A stretch of DNA of 64,000 bases, taken from assembly GCF_000517065.1 (NCBI RefSeq), contig NZ_KI912105.1:709635-773634 (forward strand), read 5' to 3'. Positions 45,384-53,694 of the stretch are shown piece by piece. The position numbers and the translations under genes were made by a program. This DNA comes from Alkaliflexus imshenetskii DSM 15055 (lineage in GTDB: Bacteria > Bacteroidota > Bacteroidia > Bacteroidales > Marinilabiliaceae). Below the pieces are notes generated by a model. That model did no database searches and was not told the DNA's origin. It saw only the letters and a list, made by a program, of their open reading frames with translations. The first letter of the stretch is position 1; each line of letters begins with the position of its first letter.

Positions 45384-46451
45384 CTATTTCACAAAGAACT
45401 TATGAATAGTGGTCTGGCGATATGTCTCACCCGGCTGCAAAACCGAGTTTGGGAAATTGCTCTGATTTGGTGCATCCGGAAAATTTTGGGTCTCAAGACA
45501 GAAAGCATTTCGCTTGTGATAGACATTTCCTTTCCCTGCATCGTTGCCATCAAGCCAGTTTCCGGTATAGAGTTGAAGCCCGGGTGTATCGGTATAAATC
45601 TCCATGCAACGGCCCGATACAACATCAAAAGCACGAGCTGCAAAGGCAACTTCTCCGGGTTTGTTGTCGAGCACAAAATTATGGTCATAACCGGCACCAA
45701 AACGAAGCTGTTCATCATCAACATCAATGCGAGCACCAATAGCAGTTGCAACGGTAAAATCAAACGGAGTGCCAGCCACAGGGCGTAACTCGCCGGTAGG
45801 TATCTGCACGTCGCTGCATGGCGTAAAGCGAGACGCGTTGATTTCCAACAGCTGACTTAATACATCGCCAGAACCATCACCACCCAAATTAAAAAATGAA
45901 TGGCTGGTAAGATTTATAACTGTAGCACGGTCGGTTTCAGCAAAATAGTCGATGGTAAACTCATCGCTATCATTTAAGGTATAGACCACTTTAACAGTTA
46001 GATTACCGGGAAAACCCTCTTCCCCATCAGCTGAAACATATTGCAACTCAAGTTTGGAGCTATCGGACTTAACCACATCCCAAACTTTATCATGAAAACC
46101 GCTGACACCGCCATGCAAACAGTTTGAACCATTGTTTTGTGGCAATGTGTACTCAACACCATCGAGTGTAAAGCGCCCATTTGCAATCCGGTTGGCATAA
46201 CGTCCGCAAATAGCACCAAAATAGGGGTTCCCTTTGATGTACTCACCAACTGAGGCAAAACCCAGCACAATATCAGCTAAATTCCCATCCTTATCGGGAG
46301 TGAAAAGTGATGCCACTTTGGCTCCAAAATTGGAGATTTGCACCACAATGCCATTTTTGTTTTCGAGTGTAAACAAACCTGTTATCTTGCCTTGATGCGT
46401 GGTAATAAAGTCTTCTTGTCTCAACAATTTCATAGGATTAATTTTTGTCAT
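45384..46451 (-). CDS. galM: Galactose mutarotase (aldose 1-epimerase)
   Basis: The 355-residue cytoplasmic enzyme interconverts alpha and beta anomers of galactose or glucose for the kinase step. Family motifs are ICGRYANRIANGRF, NGSNCLHGG, NLTSHSFFNLGG with catalytic His184, YDHNFVL and FCLETQNFPDAPN with the catalytic base Glu320. The first ATG (46451) and one at 46433 are both plausible; I keep the first. It lies 57 bases after galK in the same direction, so the two form an operon. No galT, galE or galactose transporter is visible in the window. Confidence 0.95.
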   Translation of the reverse strand: MTKINPMKLLRQEDFITTHQGKITGLFTLENKNGIVVQISNFGAKVASLFTPDKDGNLADIVLGFASVGEYIKGNPYFGAICGRYANRIANGRFTLDGVEYTLPQNNGSNCLHGGVSGFHDKVWDVVKSDSSKLELQYVSADGEEGFPGNLTVKVVYTLNDSDEFTIDYFAETDRATVINLTSHSFFNLGGDGSGDVLSQLLEINASRFTPCSDVQIPTGELRPVAGTPFDFTVATAIGARIDVDDEQLRFGAGYDHNFVLDNKPGEVAFAARAFDVVSGRCMEIYTDTPGLQLYTGNWLDGNDAGKGNVYHKRNAFCLETQNFPDAPNQSNFPNSVLQPGETYRQTTIHKFFVK

Positions 46452-46508
46452 TATCTGCCGTTAAGTTCTGGAATATTTCAGCAAATATTGATGGTTTGTG
46501 TTGATATA

Positions 46509-47792
46509 TTAAATTTCGATGCGGCAGGTTCCCTTGCTGCGTATAAAAAGCTTATGACAGGTACCGCTTCCAAATACATGCTCAAGTGTCGTAACGTACT
46601 TATTGAGCAAATCAGCGGGAACAAACGCCTGAATAGTGCCGGCAAAACCGCCTCCGTGTACACGCCAGGCTCCTCTCCCTTTCAAAACCATCTCACTTAA
46701 AGCCAATCCAAGTGAGAGTCCCTGTTCAGCCACATTAGACACAGGATATATGTTCTGATTATACATAAATGAGCTATAGCCTGACTCAATTACCATCTGA
46801 AGAAACAAGTCAAAGTTGTCACTTTCAAGCGCTTTTACCTGTTCTGATACCCTTTGATTATCTTGTTGAAAGTGATAGGAACGAAGAAGGGCCCTATCCC
46901 CTACTTTCTCACGAATTTGAGGTATCGCCGTTACGATGTCATCCAGGGAAACTTCACGCAAGAAATTACTGCCTAACTGCGACGCCACGGACTTCATTTC
47001 AATTGGTAAGGAAGCATACTCATCGTTTAAGTCGGCATGACTACCACCGGTGTCGGTTATCACCAGAGCGTATCCGGTATCGATAAAATTAAAATCAACC
47101 TTTTGAACAACCGGATTGGCCGGCTCCTTGAAATCAATAGAGATAAGTCCGCCAACAGAGCAGGCTGTCTGATCCATCAATCCACAAGGCTTTCCAAAAT
47201 AGTGATTTTCTGCATATTGCCCTACAATGGCATTTTCAACCGCATCGAGCTTTCCATCATTAAACAACTCGCTTACAATAGCACCGATGAGCACCTCAAA
47301 CGAGGCAGAGCTGCTAAGCCCGGAACCTTTTGGCACACGCCCTGTAATACATGCGTCAAAGCCACCAATCTGGTATCCAAGTTGCTTTAAACGCGCACAG
47401 ATACCACGAACCAATGCAGCCGATGTGAATTGCTCATCAGGGTTGACCTCCAAAGATGTTAAATCCACAGAAAACTGAGGATAACCGGCAGATTTAATTT
47501 GAATCAGATTCGAGTGGTTTACAGCCGCAATCGCAATATTATCAAGATTGACAGCTCCGGCAAGCACGCGACCGTGATTGTGATCTGTGTGGTTGCCTCC
47601 TATTTCGGTACGACCGGGCGAGCTAAATAACCCGGCAGTTTCATGAGGATATAACTCCTGAAACTCGCCAATAAGATTCAAATAATCAACATATTGCTGC
47701 TTAAGCACTTCAGAATCTTCTCCATACAACTCCCTTAAAAATGGCACATTGCCACTGCGGAGCTTGTCAACCATTAAACGAATACTTGTCAT
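46509..47792 (-). CDS. galK: Galactokinase
   Basis: The 427-residue GHMP-family kinase phosphorylates galactose to galactose-1-phosphate with ATP. The three family signatures are present: GRTEIGGNHTDHNHG (residues 60-74), the ATP loop GSGLSSSASFEV, and GGGFAGTIQAF near the end. It is about 40 residues longer than the E. coli enzyme, mainly in an N-terminal extension of about 30-40 residues before the galactose signature. It is flanked by a Nudix-type regulator (183 bases upstream) and by galM downstream, so it probably responds to that regulator. Confidence 0.95.
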   Translation of the reverse strand: MTSIRLMVDKLRSGNVPFLRELYGEDSEVLKQQYVDYLNLIGEFQELYPHETAGLFSSPGRTEIGGNHTDHNHGRVLAGAVNLDNIAIAAVNHSNLIQIKSAGYPQFSVDLTSLEVNPDEQFTSAALVRGICARLKQLGYQIGGFDACITGRVPKGSGLSSSASFEVLIGAIVSELFNDGKLDAVENAIVGQYAENHYFGKPCGLMDQTACSVGGLISIDFKEPANPVVQKVDFNFIDTGYALVITDTGGSHADLNDEYASLPIEMKSVASQLGSNFLREVSLDDIVTAIPQIREKVGDRALLRSYHFQQDNQRVSEQVKALESDNFDLFLQMVIESGYSSFMYNQNIYPVSNVAEQGLSLGLALSEMVLKGRGAWRVHGGGFAGTIQAFVPADLLNKYVTTLEHVFGSGTCHKLFIRSKGTCRIEI

Positions 47793-47816
47793 ATCAGGTT
47801 TTTTTTACAGATGCTA

Positions 47817-47888
47817 ACCCAATGCGGTTTAAGGCATTACAGAACTAAATCAGGTAATCTGTGCCACAAAAAAGCAATTGCATTGGGT
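47817..47888. promoter_or_regulatory. Inverted repeat in the galK leader
   Basis: ACCCAATGC at 47817-47825 is matched by its complement GCATTGGGT at 47880-47888, a perfect 9-bp pair 54 bases apart. A further GCATT half lies at 47834. The element spans the region just upstream of the galK ATG. It could be a paired operator or a leader RNA stem; I cannot decide between them. Confidence 0.35.
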
Positions 47889-47975
47889 CAAATATTATTA
47901 TACATTAAAATTTTATCGTTTTGGGAATTCATCTTTCGAGGCAATACAAGCCAGGCGAAAAACCCACCAACCGAC

Positions 47976-48677
47976 CTAGAAACCGGCAGCTCCTGCTTTA
48001 AAAATTCGGTCTCCATTTGGGTCGCTTTTCTTTTTAAATCGATAATAGTAAGCTCCCCGTTTAGATTCGGTTTTATTCTTGACATTGGTGCGCTCGATGG
48101 CATTGAGCGAAAGTACTTTTTTGCGGAAGTTACCCGGATCGAATGCCCTTTGAAAAATTGCTTCGTACAAATTACGTAGTTGAATAAAGGTGAAGCGCTC
48201 AGGCAATAACTCACGCCCGGCCAGCTCGTGCGCGGCTCTGTTCTGCAAAAAAGCCAGAGCGCGATCAACCATTTCATGGTGGTCAAAAATCAGTTCTGGC
48301 AGTTTGGTGACTGAAAGCCATTGTGCTCCCAACTTCTCGAGCGACTCCTGGTTTTGCTGGTCTATTCGAATCAATGCCACAAATGCAGCACTCAATACCC
48401 GAACATTTGGTTCCCGATCGGGTTGAGAGAATGTGAATACTTGCTGCAAGAAAATATTTGTAAGCCCGGTAATCTGTTTCAATACACGGCCGGCAGCATC
48501 TTCAAGCGATTCGTCCTCGTTGAGAAAACCACCTATTAATGACCAATTACCTTTTTGTGGATCAAAAGTTCTCCGGTAAAGAAGTAGCTTAAGCTCTCCC
48601 TGTTCGTATCCAAAAATTACACAATCTACAGCCAAAAGATGCTTTGCATGACTATAAAAACTGACCTGTTCACTCAT
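47976..48677 (-). CDS. Second Nudix-fold transcriptional regulator (NrtR/AraR type)
   Basis: The 233-residue protein has an N-terminal Nudix fold (AVDCVIFGYEQGELKLLLYR, then GNWSLIGGFLNEDESLEDAA). The box ends RVLKQITGL where a hydrolase needs REUXEEXGU, so the catalytic Glu residues are missing. The C-terminal winged helix carries FTFIQLRNLYEAIFQ, NFRKKVLSL and GAYYYRFKK. The architecture equals that of the regulator at 21590 and of the arabinose regulator AraR of Bacteroides. It lies directly upstream of galK and galM in the same direction, so galactose or a related sugar is a reasonable effector (inference). It probably represses or activates the gal genes and itself. Confidence 0.87.
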   Translation of the reverse strand: MSEQVSFYSHAKHLLAVDCVIFGYEQGELKLLLYRRTFDPQKGNWSLIGGFLNEDESLEDAAGRVLKQITGLTNIFLQQVFTFSQPDREPNVRVLSAAFVALIRIDQQNQESLEKLGAQWLSVTKLPELIFDHHEMVDRALAFLQNRAAHELAGRELLPERFTFIQLRNLYEAIFQRAFDPGNFRKKVLSLNAIERTNVKNKTESKRGAYYYRFKKKSDPNGDRIFKAGAAGF

Positions 48678-49024
48678 TATGGACGATATCGATTTTAGCG
48701 TTATTTTTTCTTAAGAGACCATAAAAGTCTGCATTTTTTATTTGTTGGCAAAAATTAATAATAACAATTCTACTCATAATGTGAATGGTGCTTGCAATAT
48801 GCGTCAATTCTTTCACTGTATGTTCAAAATAAGAGCTTCAAATGAGATGCATCTTTCAATGCACACCCCAAAAAATATCAGACATCATGAAAATCAAGAG
48901 GAGGCTATTACGTAAAAATAAAAAGAAACAAGCATGAGTAACTATAACGCGCAAAGCAGCATGATTAATACCGTGAGTTCCATCTGACCATTAACGAACA
49001 AATTATAGACAGATGAAAGATTGT
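48678..49024. other. Divergent intergenic stretch between the gal regulator and the B12 operon
   Basis: This stretch of about 350 bases shows no supportable gene. It must hold the promoter of the Nudix regulator (minus strand), for which I found no clean -7 element. A basic 16-codon frame at 48887-48937 is too short to call. Confidence 0.45.
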
Positions 49025-49056
49025 TTGTTTTATATGATTATAAATTCATACTTTTG
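49025..49056 (+). promoter_or_regulatory. Bacteroidota-type promoter of the B12 uptake operon
   Basis: TTG at 49025-49027 and TACTTTTG at 49049-49056 match the -33/-7 consensus exactly with a 21-base spacing. Transcription would begin near 49063, at the first bases of the riboswitch. The agreement between promoter and RNA start makes this the best-supported promoter in the window. Confidence 0.75.
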
Positions 49057-49059
49057 CAA

Positions 49060-49236
49060 TCGATTTGGTTCAGAAATCCAATTTGGAAATCTGATTAAAA
49101 GGGAATCCGGTTCAATTCCGGAGCTGTCCCCGCAGCTGTAAGTCCATCACAGGCATTTTGAATACTCCAGCCACTGTTCGCCACGGCGAATGGGAAGGCA
49201 TCAAAAAGCCGGACAAGCCAGAAGACCTGCCAATAG
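49060..49236 (+). ncRNA. Cobalamin (adenosyl/methyl-B12) riboswitch
   Basis: The conserved core appears in order. GGGAATCCGGTTCAATTCCG is at 49101-49120, followed directly by GAGCTGTCCCCGCAGCTGTA (the B12 box). AGCCACTG comes next at 49169, then GGGAAGGC at 49192 and AAGCCAGAAGACCTGCC at 49215. It precedes a BtuB-like receptor gene by 118 bases. That interval presumably holds the expression platform, including a possible GCTTTCG/CGAAG hairpin. Binding of cobalamin should lower expression of the uptake genes. Confidence 0.96.
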
Positions 49237-49353
49237 TTATAGTTCGTAGCTTTCGGGTGAAAAAGCGAAGTTTAGAACACCTTCAATCTGTTCTATTTTT
49301 CACAAAATCCGTCTGTTACGAATGGTTAAATAAGCATTTAATCATTTGTAACC

Positions 49354-51264
49354 ATGCACTTAAGGTATTTTTTGGCGAATTTATTGGTTGTTGTAACCAT
49401 ACACAGTTTTACCGGACAGAATACATCCGGCAATGAGGATATATGGTTAAATGAGGTTACCGTTCGTTCGCAGCGTTTGGAGGAGTTTGCCATAGGTGCA
49501 ATGGTTGAAAAAACCGATACCACTTTGGCATTGATGCTCGCAAACGGTTCACTGTCGGATCTGCTCTCATTGGGTTCAAATCTTCAGGTAAAAACCTATG
49601 GGCCAGGCGGACTCTCCACTTTCAGTTTGCGCGGCGGAGGCAACGCCCACACAGCTGTCATGTGGAATGGCATTAACATACAAAGTCCGATGAACAGCGG
49701 CGTGAATCTATCTGCAATGCCCGCACTTTTTTTCAAAGATGTAAAAATTCAACATGGAGGCGCGGGTACACTCTATGGCAGCGGCGCCATGTCGGGCGTG
49801 GTTCATCTGAATGGAGAAAACCTGTTCCTCAGGCCAAACCAACTGAGTGCTGCAGTGGGTTATGGCAGCTTTTTTACTCCGAGTGCCAATATTGCACTCA
49901 AAAATGGCAATGAGCGTAAGGCTTTCGCATTTGCGGCTTTCGCAAAAAAAAGCGATAACGATTTTGAATTTATAAATACAGCGCGCATGGACAGGGCTGT
50001 TCAAAGACAACAAAATGCCGGATACAGCCAGGCAGGCATTCTGACAGATGCACACATTCGTACCTCAGATAATACAATGCTTACTGCGGCGCTCTGGCTT
50101 CAGCACTTCGACAAAGAGATACAAACACAAATGTTTAAGACCAGACCTGACACCGCAGTTCAGATAGACAATACCCTCATGGGTGCGGTTAACTTCAAAT
50201 GGTTTGGCAATGGCAAACAATTAAATATCAAACAAGGTATTATTGTTAATGAAGTAGATTACACAGATTATATTATACCCACTAACAGTGGTAATAACCA
50301 ATCACTTTCGCTCGTGAGTGAAGTTGAAAGCCGCATAAACATCAACAGACACATCTGGAGCGTGGGTTTAAATTACACGCGTGAACAGGGAAAATCTGAC
50401 GGATACCGCACAACCGAAAGCCGTGACCGTCTGGCACTGTTCTCGTTTCTGCATCTCAAAAGCAGGGATAACAAACTTACAACAGTTCTGAGTGTGCGCG
50501 ATGAAATGACCAATGGTGAACTGCATCCAATGGTATTTGCATTGGGCTCAGATTACAAACTATATGCCCCACTGACACTTAAAGGCAACATCTCGAAAAA
50601 CTATCGCATACCCACATTTAACGATTTAAACTGGGCAGAAAGCAGCTATGCACGTGGCAATCCGAATCTGAAAGCAGAATCGGGATGGTCGGGCGATTTG
50701 GGAGTGGCAATCGATAAAAATTATGCGCATACGGCAGTTTCAGTCTCGGCTACGGCATTTATTACCCATGTAGAAAACTGGATTGTTTGGCTCCAGGGCA
50801 GTGACAATGTTTGGATGCCCACCAACAAAAAGACAGGCATGTCGAGGGGTATTGAGTTTAGGATGCAAAACTCACATAAGTCGGGCAGCAACTTGTTTGG
50901 ACTGAACCTATCCTATAATTATATCCATTCCAGACTGCGTACCGACGATATTTACGATGGCAGTCAAATGACCTACATTCCCCGGCACAGTACCAATGCA
51001 ATGTTCTCATGGAATCTGCACAACATTACCACAGCATTTACGCTTAATGCAGCTGGCGAACGGTATTATGACGCTACAAACAAATTGGAACCATACATTA
51101 CAGGTGACCTTATGACAGCATATAAAGTTCCGCTTTCAGCATCCACTCTAACAGTCACATTTCGAATTGCGAACATCTGGAATACAACATACCAAACCAC
51201 AGCATGGTACGCCATGCCTAACAGACACTACGAAGCCGGTTTAAGGTATAACATCAAAATCTAA
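49354..51264 (+). CDS. BtuB-like TonB-dependent cobalamin receptor
   Basis: The 636-residue outer-membrane receptor has a signal peptide (about 1-22, SFTGQ) and a short N-terminal segment with WLNEVTVRSQRLE as the TonB-box region. The plug contains FSLRGGGNAHTAVMWNGINIQ and GAGTLYGSGAMSGVV. The barrel has NISKNYRIPTFNDLNW and NPNLKAESGWSGDLG, the usual landmarks. Its size is that of BtuB and siderophore receptors and far below SusC, and it lacks the CarboxypepD_reg-like domain. The riboswitch upstream identifies the ligand as a corrinoid. The next gene, 33 bases on, encodes a BtuG-like lipoprotein, the surface partner of BtuB in Bacteroides. Confidence 0.93.
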   Translation: MHLRYFLANLLVVVTIHSFTGQNTSGNEDIWLNEVTVRSQRLEEFAIGAMVEKTDTTLALMLANGSLSDLLSLGSNLQVKTYGPGGLSTFSLRGGGNAHTAVMWNGINIQSPMNSGVNLSAMPALFFKDVKIQHGGAGTLYGSGAMSGVVHLNGENLFLRPNQLSAAVGYGSFFTPSANIALKNGNERKAFAFAAFAKKSDNDFEFINTARMDRAVQRQQNAGYSQAGILTDAHIRTSDNTMLTAALWLQHFDKEIQTQMFKTRPDTAVQIDNTLMGAVNFKWFGNGKQLNIKQGIIVNEVDYTDYIIPTNSGNNQSLSLVSEVESRININRHIWSVGLNYTREQGKSDGYRTTESRDRLALFSFLHLKSRDNKLTTVLSVRDEMTNGELHPMVFALGSDYKLYAPLTLKGNISKNYRIPTFNDLNWAESSYARGNPNLKAESGWSGDLGVAIDKNYAHTAVSVSATAFITHVENWIVWLQGSDNVWMPTNKKTGMSRGIEFRMQNSHKSGSNLFGLNLSYNYIHSRLRTDDIYDGSQMTYIPRHSTNAMFSWNLHNITTAFTLNAAGERYYDATNKLEPYITGDLMTAYKVPLSASTLTVTFRIANIWNTTYQTTAWYAMPNRHYEAGLRYNIKI

Positions 51265-51297
51265 CTTTTATATCACCAATCAATAACTTATATAAAA

Positions 51298-52398
51298 ATG
51301 AGAATTATGAGATTAACAAAAGTGCTACAATCAGCTTATTTAAAACTGTTTATGGCAGTTATACTGGCATCAACCGTTGCCTCTTGTAGCGATAGCGACA
51401 AAGAAACCGTTCGCATGCGCTTTGTAAATGGCACTCTGGTGCTGAACGAGGGTTCATTCATGAAAGCAAATGCAAGTATCTCATTCATCAGCAATGAGAC
51501 CAATGAGGTTACATCAGAAATATTTAAATTGGTAAACGGCAGCAATGCTGTGCTGGGTGATGTGCTTCAAGACTTGGTAATCAAAGGTTCTGATGCCTAC
51601 ATTGTAATGAATAATTCGCACCAGATTCACATTGTAGATGCTGAAACCTTTGAATGGAAACGGACTATAGATGGATTAAGTTCACCAAGGTTTGGAGTCA
51701 TTCACGGCAAAAATCTTTTTGTAACACAATGGGGAGAAAACGGAAGTGTGGTTGTAATTGACACTGAAAGCATGGCCATCGTAAAAACCATCCCTGTTGG
51801 TTCTGGTCCTGAAGGAATTATAGCGCACAATAACAAAATATGGGTGGCAAACAGCGGCGGTTTTGGCTTTGACAACACCATTTCGGTTATCGACCCAGCT
51901 ACATTGGAAGTAGAAATTGTTATTGAAACACCTGATAAACCAAATCATTTGACAGTTGATAAGAACAACAATATTTGGGCTACATGTCATGGACTAGTAG
52001 AATATGATGAAAGTTGGAATATAACCAACCAAACGCCATCACGCCTTGTCAAAATTTCTTCTTCGTCAATGCAAATAGAGAAAGACCTGCTTGTGAGCGA
52101 CTCAGATCATGCCACAAAAATTGATACCTCACCAGATAAATCAACAATTTATGTGCTTAACAGTTCCGGAATCTACAGCGTTGACATTGATGGCACATTA
52201 TTCCCATCCACGCCTTTGGTTGATGGATATTTCTATAGCTTCAACGTGAATCCGACTACCGGAAAAATTTTCACTTGCGATGCCGGCAACTGGTCTTCAG
52301 CAGGAAGCATTAAGATTTTTAATCCTGAAACTCAGGAAATAGAGGCAACCATAACAGAAGGCATCGGCATAGGCCCGAACAAATTGGTTTTCAGATAA
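51298..52398 (+). CDS. btuG: BtuG-like surface corrinoid-binding propeller lipoprotein
   Basis: The 366-residue lipoprotein has Cys30 in TVASC, followed by SDSDKE, an acidic surface-export-like motif. The mature part is a YncE/DUF5074-type seven-bladed beta-propeller. Recurrent blades include QIHIVDAETFEWKRTIDG, VVVIDTESMAIVKTIPVG, TISVIDPATLEVEIVIET and IKIFNPETQEIEATI. In Bacteroides thetaiotaomicron the homologous BtuG binds B12 very tightly on the cell surface and passes it to BtuB. Its position behind a riboswitch-controlled BtuB-like gene supports the same role here. The symbol rests on fold and context; other YncE-like propellers exist. No BtuCDF genes follow; a terminator comes next. 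Confidence 0.85.
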   Translation: MRIMRLTKVLQSAYLKLFMAVILASTVASCSDSDKETVRMRFVNGTLVLNEGSFMKANASISFISNETNEVTSEIFKLVNGSNAVLGDVLQDLVIKGSDAYIVMNNSHQIHIVDAETFEWKRTIDGLSSPRFGVIHGKNLFVTQWGENGSVVVIDTESMAIVKTIPVGSGPEGIIAHNNKIWVANSGGFGFDNTISVIDPATLEVEIVIETPDKPNHLTVDKNNNIWATCHGLVEYDESWNITNQTPSRLVKISSSSMQIEKDLLVSDSDHATKIDTSPDKSTIYVLNSSGIYSVDIDGTLFPSTPLVDGYFYSFNVNPTTGKIFTCDAGNWSSAGSIKIFNPETQEIEATITEGIGIGPNKLVFR

Positions 52399-52613
52399 CA
52401 TAACCCCTAACCCTTTTCATTAAATCAAGTGTCGGTTAAAATCTAATATGGAATTTTTGATTTGATTTTCTGCCCTTCGTGATGGATTGTGGCAACTAGC
52501 CATCACGTTACATCGGTTCCAAATTGAGACAGCGATACAATTTAATGAAAAGAAAAATGCCGGAATTTAGTCCCCACTAAACTCCGGCATTTGTTTTTTA
52601 TCTGTAGCCTAAA
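52399..52613. other. Convergent intergenic region
   Basis: The 215 bases between the stop codons of btuG and the first XylF-like gene hold only the strong bidirectional terminator at 52555-52599. Confidence 0.6.
52555..52599. terminator. Strong bidirectional terminator
   Basis: AAATGCCGGA pairs with TCCGGCATTT and an inner TTTAGT with ACTAAA, over a CCCC loop, with one mismatch between the two stem parts. A run of six T follows on the plus strand at 52594-52599, and T-rich sequence follows on the minus strand. It terminates both the B12 operon and the XylF-like pair. Confidence 0.9.
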
Positions 52614-53606
52614 TCAGTTCCTAATTTCATTCCATGAATACTCGCCAATATCAACCAACTCCTGAAGATTATCGCGGGTAATGGCAATGGACTTCATTTG
52701 GTAAGTGGGAATTCGGAAAACGCCATTAAATGTTTGCGCATTTGACAACTGGCTGGCATCGCTACCACCAAGTAGTTGGGATGTTAACTCTGCCACTTTA
52801 TGGCCTAACGCCCTATGCGGATGGTATATGCTCATGGTTTGCTCTCCCCGGTAAACACTTCGAACCGATTCAATTGTTGCATCCTGCCCAGTAACCACCA
52901 CACTACCTTTTAAACCATATCGGTCAAGAATCTCCAAAGCGCCCAAACCCATCGGATCGCTACAGGCGATCACAGCATCAATGTCAGTGCCATGTGCATC
53001 TATTACCTGCTGCATTTCGAAGCGAGACCTGACACCTGACCAACCTTCAATGTATGATTCATAAACCAGGTTAATCCTGCCGGCCTCAATATGTGGTCTC
53101 AAAAGCGAATCGATGTGAAATTTTACCTCAAACCCATTGCGGTCGAACCGGTCTCCGGCTAATACTACATAGTTACCCCGTGGACGACGACTCAAAGTTG
53201 CTTCTACAAACAATTTGGCAATGTCGGCATTGTCACCTGTTACAAACAGATCATATTCGGTATTATTAATCAATCTGTTATATGCTATCACCTTAACACC
53301 ACGGCGGTTTGCTTCCCGCACCAGAGGTGCAATTGTATTTCCATTTACACAGGCAATAATCAATGCATCAACACCCTGATTCAGTAATTCGTACCCCTGT
53401 TGCAACTGCAATGCGTCGTCATCATCAGCATGTTTAGTTATCATTTTAATGCCAAGCTCTTTAAGCCGCTCTTCCATATAATTACCCTCATTCACAAAAC
53501 GAGCCCTGTTAATGGAAGGACATAAATAACCAACAGTTTTTGCATTTTCCTGACTACAACCTACTAAAATCAGGAACAGAAACAGAAAATTAAAAAGTAC
53601 CCTCAT
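52614..53606 (-). CDS. XylF-like periplasmic sugar-binding lipoprotein (copy 1)
   Basis: The 330-residue lipoprotein has Cys17 in LILVGC. It belongs to the Peripla_BP_4 (PF13407) D-xylose/ribose-binding type of solute receptors. Motifs include VKVIAYNRLINNTEYDL, close to the xylose-binding protein, PRGNYVVLAGDRFDRN, DAVIACSDPMGLGAL and VVVTGQDATIESV. No permease or ATPase gene is in the window, so it may serve a sensor rather than a transporter. It is a tandem paralogue of the next gene upstream (53695), clearly more than half identical by eye, and both diverge from a chemoreceptor gene. The ligand is likely a pentose or other monosaccharide (inference). Confidence 0.9.
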   Translation of the reverse strand: MRVLFNFLFLFLILVGCSQENAKTVGYLCPSINRARFVNEGNYMEERLKELGIKMITKHADDDDALQLQQGYELLNQGVDALIIACVNGNTIAPLVREANRRGVKVIAYNRLINNTEYDLFVTGDNADIAKLFVEATLSRRPRGNYVVLAGDRFDRNGFEVKFHIDSLLRPHIEAGRINLVYESYIEGWSGVRSRFEMQQVIDAHGTDIDAVIACSDPMGLGALEILDRYGLKGSVVVTGQDATIESVRSVYRGEQTMSIYHPHRALGHKVAELTSQLLGGSDASQLSNAQTFNGVFRIPTYQMKSIAITRDNLQELVDIGEYSWNEIRN

Positions 53607-53694
53607 ATAATTCTATAATATTAATTTACGCAAAATATCGTTCCCAATATAATACAAAAGCCAGATAAAACAACAATAAGAGTAATGTAAGCTT

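Noticed and set aside
45354-45788. Overlapping frames on both strands around galM
   Set aside because: GalM on the minus strand has its full set of catalytic motifs; the others are reading-frame shadows.
48887-48937. 16-codon basic frame upstream of the B12 riboswitch
   Set aside because: It is too short, has no family signature or conserved context, and its lysine-rich content follows from local A-rich sequence.
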